53,378 nucleotides of DNA, taken from the IMG/VR virus record IMGVR_UViG_3300043398_000164, positions 1 to 53,378 of that record, one strand, 5' to 3'. This DNA comes from a virus. The notes beneath the pieces were generated by a model that was not told the origin of the DNA, ran no database searches, and saw only the letters and a program-made list of their open reading frames with translations. Positions 35,756 to 44,507 of the stretch are shown in pieces. Numbering within the stretch: position 1 is the first letter of the stretch; every line of letters starts with the position of its first letter. Made by a program: the position numbers and the translations under genes.

Positions 35756-36757
35756 ATGTCTGACCGCCGAGCGATCCACACCGCCGCCGGAATCTATCTC
35801 GCCCTGTGGCTGGCGGGCATCGCCGGCGTGTCGGCCATCGTACCGTGCGACGCGACCAACTCGGTGCTCGCCCAAGAGCCAGCACCCGAGCCGCAGCCCG
35901 CGCCGGAAATCACCGCCGAGATTGTGGCGCCAGAAGTTGCCGAGCCGGGCACGTTCGTGCCGATCAGCCTCAAGACCAACGGCAGCAAGGTCAACGTCCG
36001 GTGGCTGTTCGACGGCAAGGCGGACCCCGCGCACTTCCGCCCAGTCAACGGCCGCTCAGCCGTCGTGACGGCGCTCGCCGGCCAGCACACCGTGGCCATC
36101 TTCGGAGTGATTGACGAGACGCCGGTGCTGGTTCAGCAGACGGTGAAGTTTGGCGAGCCGGATCCGCCGACGCCGCCCACGCCGATTTCGCAGCTTGTGA
36201 CCGGCGAGACGGCCACGAAGCTCGCGGTGCTGTACCGGGCGATGGCCACGCTATTGCCGCCCGGCGACTTCTGGACTGAGCACAACGCGGCCGTGGCTGG
36301 CCAGGGCATCGTGCTAAGCGACGACGCCGTGAAAGAACTTCATCGACGTCTAGGCCCCGTGGTGAGCGATCCGGCGAAGCTGGCGACCGAACTAGTCAAG
36401 ATCGCGGATGAGTTGGCGAAGTCGCCCAGCCCAACCCCAGGTCCGGCGCCAATCCCGGTTGCTGGATTGCACGTCCTCATCATCGAAGAAACCGACGACC
36501 GCAACAAGATCCCACAGGGGCAACTTGCCGCACTGCAATCCACGCTCATCCCCGCCGAGGTGAAGGCGAAGGGCGGGCAGTTCCGCCAGTACGACGACGA
36601 CCCGCCAATCGCTGACCCGCTGTGGTCGGCGGCCCGCTCCCGCCCGCGGACTTCGCTGCCGTGGATCATTGTCAGCAACGGCACGGGCGGATTCGAGGGA
36701 CCGCTGCCGGCTTCGATTGACGACACGTTGGCACTGATTCGGAGGTTTGAGCAATGA
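35756..36757 (+). CDS. Exported or membrane-anchored two-domain protein of unknown function
   Basis: This 333-aa protein has an N-terminal hydrophobic segment (AAGIYLALWLAGIAGVSAIV, residues 10-29) that is a signal peptide or anchor, then a Pro/Glu-rich stretch, an Ig/PKD-like domain (about residues 50-130; FVPISLKTNGSKVNVRWLFD), a helical middle, and a C-terminal domain (HVLIIEETDDRNKIPQGQLA to SLPWIIVSNGTGGFEGPLPA) that recalls thioredoxin-fold proteins without the CxxC pair. I recall similar C-terminal domains in other uncultivated phages. The protease gene follows in an ATGA overlap. A periplasmic role is likely. Confidence 0.6.
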   Translation: MSDRRAIHTAAGIYLALWLAGIAGVSAIVPCDATNSVLAQEPAPEPQPAPEITAEIVAPEVAEPGTFVPISLKTNGSKVNVRWLFDGKADPAHFRPVNGRSAVVTALAGQHTVAIFGVIDETPVLVQQTVKFGEPDPPTPPTPISQLVTGETATKLAVLYRAMATLLPPGDFWTEHNAAVAGQGIVLSDDAVKELHRRLGPVVSDPAKLATELVKIADELAKSPSPTPGPAPIPVAGLHVLIIEETDDRNKIPQGQLAALQSTLIPAEVKAKGGQFRQYDDDPPIADPLWSAARSRPRTSLPWIIVSNGTGGFEGPLPASIDDTLALIRRFEQ

Positions 36758-37557
36758 CCTACGTGTCAGACATTCAGGGCCGATTCATCATCGACGAAGC
36801 GGTGAGCCGCTACGATCCTGGCGCCAAGACGCCACAGGGATTGAGCACCGGCTACATGCGTCGGGATTACAACCTATTCCCCGAAGGCGTGTTCGCCGCT
36901 CCGTTTCCGCTGCCGCTCATCGACTGGGCGGAAATGCCCGAACGCATCAAGGACATGACCGAGCAGAAGCGATGGCCCAAGGACCACAAGCAACTGTCTG
37001 GCTTCAAGTCGCTCGACCAAAATGGAACCAACTATTGCTGGATCAACGCCCCCGTCCAGTGCATCCATTACGTGCGAGCCATTCATGGCGAGCCGCACGT
37101 TGCACTTTCGCCGGCTAGCGTCGGAGCCATCATCAAAAACTATCGCAACGTCGGCGGCTGGGGTTCGCAGGGTTTGCTCTACATGACGGAGAACGGCGTC
37201 GCTCCGCAGTCGATGTGGCCGGCGAACGCCATCAAGAAGCAGTACGACACCGCCGAGAGCCGTGCCGAGCGCAAGAAGTACATCGTCGATGAGTGGTGGG
37301 AACTCAAGCCGAATAATTTCCAGCAGCTTTGCAGTTGCTTGTTATTAGGATTCCCCGTCGCCATTGGACTTTCGTGGTGGTCGCATGAAGTGACGGCGTG
37401 TGCGTTGGCGATTCGTGGCAGCGACCCGCAGAGTGACATTCTCACAGACATCGACAATTCGTGGGGCACCGATTACGGAGACGATGGCCACGCTTTGCTC
37501 GTTCGCAGCAAGGCAACTCCTGATGATGCGGTTGTTCCGCGCGTCGTGATTACGTGA
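36754..37557 (+). CDS. Papain-like cysteine protease (C1-type)
   Basis: This 267-aa protein shows the papain catalytic set: Gln89 and Cys95 in DQNGTNYCWINAP, His211 in LSWWSHEVTACAL, and Asn235 in DIDNSWGTDYGDDGHALL. Spacing is as in C1 peptidases. There is no signal peptide, so export may depend on membrane leakage or the protein may be in the virion. It sits in an operon of membrane and secreted proteins before the holin-like genes. It may degrade host envelope protein during lysis or process a virion protein. Both are inference. Confidence 0.75.
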   Translation: MTYVSDIQGRFIIDEAVSRYDPGAKTPQGLSTGYMRRDYNLFPEGVFAAPFPLPLIDWAEMPERIKDMTEQKRWPKDHKQLSGFKSLDQNGTNYCWINAPVQCIHYVRAIHGEPHVALSPASVGAIIKNYRNVGGWGSQGLLYMTENGVAPQSMWPANAIKKQYDTAESRAERKKYIVDEWWELKPNNFQQLCSCLLLGFPVAIGLSWWSHEVTACALAIRGSDPQSDILTDIDNSWGTDYGDDGHALLVRSKATPDDAVVPRVVIT

Positions 37558-37565
37558 GGCCCGCC

Positions 37566-38117
37566 ATGCAAAACGCAAACCGCCTCAAGGCCATCGCACT
37601 CGCGGCGCTGCTGCTCGTGCTGTCGCTGGCGGCCTACTCGCTGAGCGCCGAGCCGGACTACCAGTATCAGCTTGCTTTGCGGCTCAAGATCGAACAGGCG
37701 GGGAGTACAAGCCCCGCCCTGCCGGCGCCGGTAACGCCCGCGAAACACGATGATACCGCGAGCGTGCAGGAACCTACCCCGCCGGTGCCGGTCGTTATCA
37801 AGGCCGCTCCCAAGTGGCCCGCCTACCCTAACCGCTCCGTCAGCGGATCGCACTGGCAATACAACGGCGGCCAAATCACCGCAGCCCACCTCGCGGACCC
37901 TCGCGGCCACCACGCGCATGAGCACTTCAATCGGACGTGGTTGAACACGCTTAGTCAATCGCAGTTGACCGCCCTTGGGAGCGACGCCCACGAGGGGCGC
38001 GTGCGGGAAGCCTACGTTGTTCGCGGCACGTCAGTGAAGGCTGCCGGCCATTGGGAGACTCGGAAGTTTTGTACGTCGCGCGGCTGTACGTACCGCCGCG
38101 TTTGGATTGCCGATTAA
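37566..38117 (+). CDS. Secreted or membrane-anchored hypothetical protein
   Basis: This 183-aa protein has a signal-peptide-like start (LKAIALAALLLVLSLAAYSL) followed by a Pro-rich linker and a C-terminal domain with SGSHWQYNGGQITAAHLADP, then LNTLSQSQLTALGSDAHEGR, a pattern I remember from exported phage proteins with conserved Trp, HL and HEGR. A C-terminal Cys pair (FCTSRGCTYRRVW) may be disulfide-linked. A GTG start at 37554 overlapping the protease stop is an alternative. Possibly a spanin-like or cell-wall protein; no family is assigned. Confidence 0.6.
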   Translation: MQNANRLKAIALAALLLVLSLAAYSLSAEPDYQYQLALRLKIEQAGSTSPALPAPVTPAKHDDTASVQEPTPPVPVVIKAAPKWPAYPNRSVSGSHWQYNGGQITAAHLADPRGHHAHEHFNRTWLNTLSQSQLTALGSDAHEGRVREAYVVRGTSVKAAGHWETRKFCTSRGCTYRRVWIAD

Positions 38118-38132
38118 CCACGGAGTTTAGTT

Positions 38133-38495
38133 ATGTCCCGCATAGTCACACTGACCCTGTTGTCCTTGCTAACTATCACCGGCCTCGCCCTCGCGGCTCC
38201 CGAAGCCAACGCGGAGCACGCATCCGGTTGTTCGGCTGCCGCTGAGCACGCCTCGTGCGCCGGCAGTCACCGCACCTGGCTCCCGTGGCGCGCCGCTCGC
38301 GTCGAACGGCGTCATGCCCGGCAAGAGGCCCGGTTGTCGCGTCGGCTGGCTCGCCATGCCGGCTGCGGCGAAGCGGCGAGTTGCTCCGCACCTGCTGCGG
38401 CGCCAGCCTGCCCGGATTGCCCCCAGGTCGCCACGGCGACGACGCCATTGTGTCCAGACGGCAACTGCCCGAACCCCAACGCACCGCGGCTTTAG
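38133..38495 (+). CDS. Secreted Cys/Ala/Arg-rich small protein
   Basis: This 120-aa protein has a clear signal peptide (VTLTLLSLLTITGLALAAPE) with a likely cut after ALA. The mature part has ten Cys residues and a basic helix (RTWLPWRAARVERRHARQEA). The Cys-rich, basic, exported character would suit a periplasmic toxin-like or envelope-binding peptide. No family recognised. Confidence 0.55.
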   Translation: MSRIVTLTLLSLLTITGLALAAPEANAEHASGCSAAAEHASCAGSHRTWLPWRAARVERRHARQEARLSRRLARHAGCGEAASCSAPAAAPACPDCPQVATATTPLCPDGNCPNPNAPRL

Positions 38496-38506
38496 TTCAC
38501 GCTGGC

Positions 38507-38547
38507 GGCCGGCTGTCGGAATCCAGAACTCTCGCCGACAGTCGGCC
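38507..38547 (+). other. Strong hairpin between secreted-protein and holin-like genes
   Basis: GGCCGGCTGTCGG (38507-38519) pairs with CCGACAGTCGGCC (38535-38547), 12 Watson-Crick pairs and one G-U, around a 15-base loop. It has no T-run. It may stabilise or process the transcript and so set the level of the membrane proteins that follow. Confidence 0.5.
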
Positions 38548-38576
38548 AGCCTTAAACCACTTGTGAGGCCACCGCA

Positions 38577-38912
38577 ATGACCGACGAAGCGAAAGGCATG
38601 GTGTGGGGAATCGGCGTGGAGTTCGTCAAGACCGTCGGTTTCCCAATCACGGTGGCGTTGGTGCTGCTGTGGATCGGCCGCGAGCAGATGAACGCCTCCA
38701 TGCTACGCGAGTCGCAATTCACCACGTTCGTGACCACGCAACTCAGCGAGAGCCTGTCCACCACGCGGGAGCTTGTGCAGAACAACGGGGCGATGATCAC
38801 ATCGCTGCAAAAAGTCGTCGAGACGAAGATGGAAGCGATCGACAAGAACACGGACGCCATCATTGGGTTGGAGCAAGCGATCAAACAACTGAGCGCGGGG
38901 GTTGGCCGATGA
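38577..38912 (+). CDS. Putative holin-like small membrane protein
   Basis: This 111-aa protein has one membrane segment (KTVGFPITVALVLLWIGREQ, about residues 18-36) and a long helical coil after it (MLRESQFTTFVTTQLSESLS, then MEAIDKNTDAIIGLEQAIKQ). One-span small membrane proteins with a coiled-coil tail are common as holins or holin accessories next to lysis genes. It overlaps the next membrane gene (ATGA). Holin assignment is by topology and context. Confidence 0.5.
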   Translation: MTDEAKGMVWGIGVEFVKTVGFPITVALVLLWIGREQMNASMLRESQFTTFVTTQLSESLSTTRELVQNNGAMITSLQKVVETKMEAIDKNTDAIIGLEQAIKQLSAGVGR

Positions 38913-39316
38913 GCGAACCCGACGAAACGCCCGCTGTGAAAACCGCCAAGGCCGATTGGGTCAAGCTCATGATGGGCGGCGGCTTTGCGGTCGTCGTCGG
39001 CATCTGGCTGGTCAAGTACATGATGGCCGAGGGGTCAACCAACGGCGAGTTTCAACGCACCACGATCAAGGAATCTACGGCGGCAATGGTCAAGGCGGCC
39101 GACGCGATGGACGACCTGGCCACGGCGGTCAACACTTCGGTCGATGAGCAGCGGGAACTACGGACAGACTTGGCGCCGCTCGTGAAGCAACTCGACCGAG
39201 TGGCGGACTCGTTGACCGATTCGATTGAGCAGCAGGCGGCTGCGGAGAAGGCGAAACTCGAACGCATCGCGGCGAAGGAATTGCAGCGGGCGGATGCTGA
39301 GGCGGAAGCGAAATGA
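38909..39316 (+). CDS. Second single-span membrane protein with long coiled coil
   Basis: This 135-aa protein has a short polar start, a membrane segment (LMMGGGFAVVVGIWLVKYMM) and a long coiled coil (NTSVDEQRELRTDLAPLVKQ, then AEKAKLERIAAKELQRADAE). It starts and ends in ATGA overlaps. The pairing with the preceding membrane protein suggests a holin/antiholin or i-spanin-like pair. No lipobox is visible. Confidence 0.5.
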   Translation: MSEPDETPAVKTAKADWVKLMMGGGFAVVVGIWLVKYMMAEGSTNGEFQRTTIKESTAAMVKAADAMDDLATAVNTSVDEQRELRTDLAPLVKQLDRVADSLTDSIEQQAAAEKAKLERIAAKELQRADAEAEAK

Positions 39317-40599
39317 GCCAGTTCAGAGATGTATTGCCGCTCTACTCAAACGTCATGGTGTCGATTGAGGACTATGGGGCCGTCTCGCTCTACGACTCAG
39401 CGGGATACAACAGCACTTCAGCGCTACAGGACTGGATTGACGCCTACGGCATCACGGAATTTCGTGGGCTTTATATCCCCGGCAAGCCCTATGGGATTGA
39501 TGCTGGCGAGATTGTGTTTCCGACGCGCACCGGATACACAATTTTTGCCGGTGGCGGCGCCACTGACGTGCGCGGCGAAGCAGAGTATCTAAACCCAACC
39601 AGCGGAACCAACGTCGGCGGTTGTCCTGCCCGCCTGTGCCGGCTTAGCGGATCGGGAGCAATGCTCCAATTCCTAGGGTCTACGGGAGTGGAAATTACAG
39701 GAACACTCAGCATCCAAGGCTACTACAACGCTGCCGCATCGCGGGGGCAACTCATTGCTGACAGCAGTAATTTCGCTGACATCGGCGTTTGGTTTACTGA
39801 AAACACATTAGGTAATCGAGGCGCTGACGGCGCGCGTATTGATGCGCTCCACACATCGCTCTGCAATATCGGAATCCAGCAGGGCGTCGATGCAACAGAC
39901 ATTAACTCCAACGGACTGAGCATCCAAAGCTGTGGCGCAGCGTACTGTAATAAGGGCTTCTACGGACTAGGAAATCAAACGGTCAACAATTGGTTCGGGC
40001 GCTACGTGTCCTATGGTGATCTTGCGGACGACCCGAATCAAATTGCCATGCACTCGGCGTTTGGTGGAGATTGGCAGATTGATTTTGTGTCGCACGAAAT
40101 CCCAAAACTATTTCTCAAATGTGATTTGCAGTCAGCAAGCGGCCCTTCGTTTGACATTGGAATCATGGCCGTCGATTCAGCGGCGAACGGCGGCGCGTTA
40201 TTTGAGATTACGGCTGACGGCGGCCCTCATCTTTTTAATACCGCGACGTATATCAAAGTGCGTAGCTTAAACCTCGATGCGTTCTACGCAACAGAAGTGT
40301 GGGCCACGCTCCGCGCTGCTTCCATTCTAGAATTTGGCGGATCAGGTCATTACAACAACTGCATTCGCACAATTGCGGTGACTGACGGCGACACTTTTAC
40401 GCCCAACGTGATTGCCAACGGCGTGCGGTTCCGCAATGGAGTCGCAAGCCTAGCCCTTGGTGCTGCCACCGGAAACACTGGCCGCAGCGATTTCCGCTAT
40501 CGCAACTGCTGTAAGTACGCGGGCCAGTTCTTTGCAGATACCGACCAGTCGCGGACTGGCGATGCCGCTCCAACTACGCTTACCTATACGCCCGCATGA
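39313..40599 (+). CDS. Tail-spike-like beta-helix protein
   Basis: This 428-aa protein starts with a domain containing YGAVSLYDSAGYNSTSALQD, the N-terminal motif of pectate-lyase-like tail spikes (DYGA-N-D-x(n)-AL), then regular short strands with Gly/Asn turns (GVEITGTLSIQGYYN, then INSNGLSIQSCGAAYCNKGF) as in right-handed parallel beta-helices. A C-terminal beta cap follows. It would bind or cut host surface polysaccharide. No depolymerase acids can be assigned with certainty. It is coupled to both neighbours by 4-base overlaps (ATGA). Confidence 0.7.
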   Translation: MSQFRDVLPLYSNVMVSIEDYGAVSLYDSAGYNSTSALQDWIDAYGITEFRGLYIPGKPYGIDAGEIVFPTRTGYTIFAGGGATDVRGEAEYLNPTSGTNVGGCPARLCRLSGSGAMLQFLGSTGVEITGTLSIQGYYNAAASRGQLIADSSNFADIGVWFTENTLGNRGADGARIDALHTSLCNIGIQQGVDATDINSNGLSIQSCGAAYCNKGFYGLGNQTVNNWFGRYVSYGDLADDPNQIAMHSAFGGDWQIDFVSHEIPKLFLKCDLQSASGPSFDIGIMAVDSAANGGALFEITADGGPHLFNTATYIKVRSLNLDAFYATEVWATLRAASILEFGGSGHYNNCIRTIAVTDGDTFTPNVIANGVRFRNGVASLALGAATGNTGRSDFRYRNCCKYAGQFFADTDQSRTGDAAPTTLTYTPA

Positions 40600-43199
40600 T
40601 CCGCGGCTACTCCGTCATCCCGACGCCGGCAACCGACGCCCCGATTATTACGGCGGCCAACGCTCAGTTTGTGGCTAATGGCGGTGCGCTAAGCTTCACT
40701 CCCACATTGACGCAGGGAACGGGAGTTACGTGGACCGCCTCCGGCCTGCCCGGCTGGGCAAGCATCAACAGCAGCACGGGCGAGATCACTGGCACGGCGT
40801 CAACAGGCGGAACGACGGTCAAGGTCACGGCGACCAATAGCGCCGGTTCCGACACAACCTCGGTGCGCATTGTTTGCCACACTTCCACGGCAAATATCAG
40901 CAGCGGCGACACATTTCCGCTGTCGCTGGCGACAGCAAACCGCAAGTACACGCTCACGTCAGACGTGACCTGCGACAGCACGGCGCTCATCGTCGCGGCG
41001 GCCAACGTCGCCGTTGATTTGGACGGCCACACGATCACCTACGACAACGCCGCGCAGCCAACGATGAGCAACACGGGCTTTGAGACGGCAGGCGGCAGCG
41101 CGACTTTGGCGGCCAATTGGTCAGCGAGTGGATCGCATATCCTGCGCACAGCCCGTACAACGGTCGGCCTGTTTGGTTCGTGGGTGATGCGCGCCACCGG
41201 CTATACAGGCGCCGGCGAGTATATCCTGTCGGATGCGATTACGCTGCCGAATACAAATCAACAATATCAGGCGTGCGTGTTTTGCAAAGGATCTGATAGT
41301 ACAAGCGTGACAATCGCCATCGTTGACGCCACCACGCCATCGACCGTCTACGCCTCGCAGGTCAGCAACAACGCCAACTTAGGATTCGCTGCGCGTGTAA
41401 CGTGGAATCATCAGGTGGGAGATGCAACGTCGGTTAAGATCAAGATTACGCCCAACCTTCCCGCTGCTGCCTATATCGACCTCGACTTTGCGACGCTGCG
41501 CCGCTCTGGATGCGTTGGCATCTGGGCAACAGCGGACATGTACGATCAGTGGGGCGATTCGATTGAGGATGGGTCTGCAAGTGCCCCGGAGCAACTGATT
41601 GGCTACACCATCAACGCTGGCAGCGACTTTACTTTGGCCGACACCGTAGGAAGTGGAGGCGTCATTCAGGCGGGACGCAGCCATCGAAGCCATGCACTCT
41701 ATGGCTTCGCCGCCAAGGTCAGCGCAGTTGGCAGTTACACACTCGCAACGAACGGGATGGAGTGCTCATCAATCTATTCCCGCTATTGCATGGCAGGCAC
41801 TTTGGCGCAGCAGGTCACATGCACTGGCGATCAAGAGGGAATCCAGCACCGCACAGTTGCTCTCGCAGTGATTGATTGTGCCAATGCCGAGGGCGATTTA
41901 ATTATTAGGGGCTGCCACATTTCCGGATCAGGCTGGACCTGCATTAGCATCGGGACTGCTGGAGCAACTCCAATCGACAATGTGTTAATTGAAGAGAACA
42001 ACATCATCGACTGGTACAGCTTAGGAACGGACGGGTACGGCATTATCTGCTGCGGCTTGAGCAATTCGACGTGTCGCCGCAACAAGATCGTTGCGGCCAA
42101 TGGACGCGGCATCCTCATCGACGAGTACGGCGACACCGCTTGCTCAAGCCTGACGATTGGCTCGGCAGACGAGACTGATGCAAACAGCATTAACGAGTGG
42201 TGGGGCGACCCTGGGGCGCCGAACGACCCGGATTCATTGGAGCCCGGCGACGGCAATTACATCGAAGCCCGCGAGCGGCAGAACATCGAATTCCCCCGCA
42301 CGTCGCTTGAGGCGACGGCGCTGCGAATTCGCTATTACGACGACCCGCACCAGAATATAAAAATCATCGGCAACTACTTCTACGCCGAGACAGATTCAGC
42401 GGACGGCTCAACAGCCGACGCCGATCAGTGGGTCTGGGCTGCTTTCGCTGCGCGCATCGGAACCTCCAATTCGCAGACAAGCGCCAGCCAATACCACATC
42501 CACAACAACACTTTCAAGGCGATTGTCCTCAACTCAGAAAGCATCAGTGGTACGCAAAACGAGGCAGTCTCCTTGTGCATAACATCGCAGGGAGGAAATG
42601 CGTACACCGAAGGCGATATTACAAACAACACGCTGGAGACAAATCACATCGCCGTCCTAATTGGCGATAACGACGCCTACGGCATGACCATTGGGCCGGT
42701 GACGATGTACGACACGGAAATTATCAGCAGCAGCGACGGCGATCAGTCGCTTGATTTTGATTCGTACCGCATCGGCGCGTGGAACGACGTGTGCGACAAG
42801 CTCACAATGGTGACGACGACCTACTCCGGCGGCGCCACGGAGGCGATCCAGTGGGGCGATCCAGGCGGTTCCACGCCGCCAACAGGACAAGAAGTTGATT
42901 TCGCCAATCGCATCACCACGCACGTCACAACAAGCGCCCCGGCGGACATTAGCGACGCTTCGGTGACGATCCTGAATAACCAGGGTGTGACCGTATTTAG
43001 CGGCAGCACGGACTCCAGCGGACTCACGACGGCTGCGACGTGTCCGCGCATTTCTTGGATGCACAACGGTACATCGGCGTCCAGCGTTGACCACAACCCA
43101 TTTGATATTTCCGCAAGCAAGAGCGGCTATGCCACAAACTCAGACTTGAATTACTCGCTTTCGACTGACGCCACTCGCACCATTATCCTGTCGCCGTAA
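40596..43199 (+). CDS. Large multidomain adhesion / tail-spike protein
   Basis: This 867-aa protein has a putative-Ig (He_PIG) domain at residues 18-95 (TWTASGLPGWASINSSTGEI then TGTAS) and a segment of hydrophobic strands with VAVDLDGHTITYDN. Next is a carbohydrate-binding-like jelly roll (about 150-310; CBM-type start NTGFETAGGSATLAANWSAS), a long right-handed beta-helix (about 330-745), and a C-terminal carboxypeptidase-regulatory-like repeat (SVTILNNQGVTVFSGSTDSS). It is likely a receptor-binding or host-polysaccharide-degrading spike. Individual domain boundaries are estimates. Confidence 0.65.
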   Translation: MIRGYSVIPTPATDAPIITAANAQFVANGGALSFTPTLTQGTGVTWTASGLPGWASINSSTGEITGTASTGGTTVKVTATNSAGSDTTSVRIVCHTSTANISSGDTFPLSLATANRKYTLTSDVTCDSTALIVAAANVAVDLDGHTITYDNAAQPTMSNTGFETAGGSATLAANWSASGSHILRTARTTVGLFGSWVMRATGYTGAGEYILSDAITLPNTNQQYQACVFCKGSDSTSVTIAIVDATTPSTVYASQVSNNANLGFAARVTWNHQVGDATSVKIKITPNLPAAAYIDLDFATLRRSGCVGIWATADMYDQWGDSIEDGSASAPEQLIGYTINAGSDFTLADTVGSGGVIQAGRSHRSHALYGFAAKVSAVGSYTLATNGMECSSIYSRYCMAGTLAQQVTCTGDQEGIQHRTVALAVIDCANAEGDLIIRGCHISGSGWTCISIGTAGATPIDNVLIEENNIIDWYSLGTDGYGIICCGLSNSTCRRNKIVAANGRGILIDEYGDTACSSLTIGSADETDANSINEWWGDPGAPNDPDSLEPGDGNYIEARERQNIEFPRTSLEATALRIRYYDDPHQNIKIIGNYFYAETDSADGSTADADQWVWAAFAARIGTSNSQTSASQYHIHNNTFKAIVLNSESISGTQNEAVSLCITSQGGNAYTEGDITNNTLETNHIAVLIGDNDAYGMTIGPVTMYDTEIISSSDGDQSLDFDSYRIGAWNDVCDKLTMVTTTYSGGATEAIQWGDPGGSTPPTGQEVDFANRITTHVTTSAPADISDASVTILNNQGVTVFSGSTDSSGLTTAATCPRISWMHNGTSASSVDHNPFDISASKSGYATNSDLNYSLSTDATRTIILSP

Positions 43200-43204
43200 G
43201 ATAT

Positions 43205-43876
43205 ATGGCCATTGCTCACGTAATTTCGACAAGCGCGGCCGGAGCTGATAGTGCGACGGTCACGACGAGCGCCGTAGACACGACAGGCGCGAATCTGATT
43301 GTACTGGCGGTGGCGCGCTATCAGGGCGGAACTGGAGTAACAGTTTCGGACAGCAAAGGCAATACGTGGACCGCGCTCACTGACCACCCGACCGCCACTG
43401 ATCCGGCTATCCGGCTTTATTACTGTCTCGCTCCAACTGTTGGAAGCGGTCACACGTTTCAGATGTCGGGAACGGGAGTGTACCCGTCCGTTTCCATGTC
43501 CGCCTTCAGCGGCGCAAGTGCTTACGACAGTCAGCAAAACGGCAACGCCAGCGACTCAAGCGCCACGTCGGGGCAGCCCGGTTCGATCACGCCGTCAGAA
43601 AATAATTGCGTTGCCGTAACGGGCGCCGTGACAAACGGCACATCATTAGTTGTAGATGGCGATTATAGCGCCCATGCGACTGTTTCCTCCCCTGGCGCCG
43701 GCTATACCAGCGGCATCGCCTATTCAATTCAGACCACGGCTGCGGCTACAAATCCAACGTGGTCTTGGACTGGCGGCAGCTCACATGCCGAGGCGATTGC
43801 CAGTTTTCGGGCTACCGCCGGCGGTTCCGTATTCACCCCCTACTTCTACCGCACGCATGTTGCGAGGCAGCCTTAG
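43205..43876 (+). CDS. Jelly-roll-like adhesion protein
   Basis: This 223-aa, Ser/Thr/Gly-rich beta protein has alternating strands typical of a jelly roll ([20 protein letters not shown], then [10 protein letters not shown], then [16 protein letters not shown]). It looks like phage and bacterial surface domains with the pattern S-KGN-W. It has no catalytic signature. An HNH gene lies antisense immediately after it (stops overlap by 4 bases). The short tail [14 protein letters not shown] shows no sign of truncation but could have been changed by the insertion. Confidence 0.6.
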   Translation: MAIAHVISTSAAGADSATVTTSAVDTTGANLIVLAVARYQGGTGVTVSDSKGNTWTALTDHPTATDPAIRLYYCLAPTVGSGHTFQMSGTGVYPSVSMSAFSGASAYDSQQNGNASDSSATSGQPGSITPSENNCVAVTGAVTNGTSLVVDGDYSAHATVSSPGAGYTSGIAYSIQTTAAATNPTWSWTGGSSHAEAIASFRATAGGSVFTPYFYRTHVARQP

Positions 43877-44496
43877 TGATTATTTCGCTGCGACCAACTG
43901 TATTTAGCGGCGCAACTTGTGGAGCAAGTTGCCTGGGTGCTTTTCTGCCTTGCGGGAACAAACTCTTGTCCGCAATTGGCGCATCGGCGCGTATTTTCCG
44001 AAACAAACTTTTCGCGTTTGCCGGCGAAATAACACGCCCTATTACAGTGAATTTGTTCCTTGTATCCGGCATGGCGCACAAACATTACCCCGCAGATAGG
44101 ACACTTTTGCGGCTTGAGCCGTCGTTCTGGATGCGGTCGCTTTCCTTGTGCCTTAAGTCTCGCAACAAGCTCTCTTTTCCATTTAGCCCTAGCCGTTGGC
44201 GAAAGGTAAAAGCCAATCGGCGCGCGGTTCTTAGCCTGTTCGGCCCTTGTCGCCCAGCGGCAATTATCGGGACTGTAGCCAAGGTCATTGTCAATCCTTT
44301 CCAGCGTCATTCCGTCTGGCCGTGGAGACATATCCTCAACGAACGAAGCGACGGAATCCATCCATCGCTGACATACAGAAATGCCGCGCCCGCCATACCA
44401 GCGGTAATACGGATGCTCCTTGTCCGTACATCGCCTGCGCATCTGATCCCAGATTTTGTAAAGCGGGTGCCTGGAAAGCCCATGAGTCTTTTTCAT
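43873..44496 (-). CDS. HNH homing endonuclease, antisense to the adhesion genes
   Basis: This 207-aa protein has the HNH core [60 protein letters not shown], closely similar to the two other HNH genes here. Its C-terminus carries two zinc-finger-like sections ([11 protein letters not shown] with CNRAC, and [10 protein letters not shown] with CSTSC). It is the only minus gene among the plus adsorption genes, so it probably arrived by homing. A weak promoter upstream is not apparent. It starts 12 bases before the next plus gene. Confidence 0.85.
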   Translation of the reverse strand: MKKTHGLSRHPLYKIWDQMRRRCTDKEHPYYRWYGGRGISVCQRWMDSVASFVEDMSPRPDGMTLERIDNDLGYSPDNCRWATRAEQAKNRAPIGFYLSPTARAKWKRELVARLKAQGKRPHPERRLKPQKCPICGVMFVRHAGYKEQIHCNRACYFAGKREKFVSENTRRCANCGQEFVPARQKSTQATCSTSCAAKYSWSQRNNH

Positions 44497-44507
44497 AGGA
44501 CAATTCT

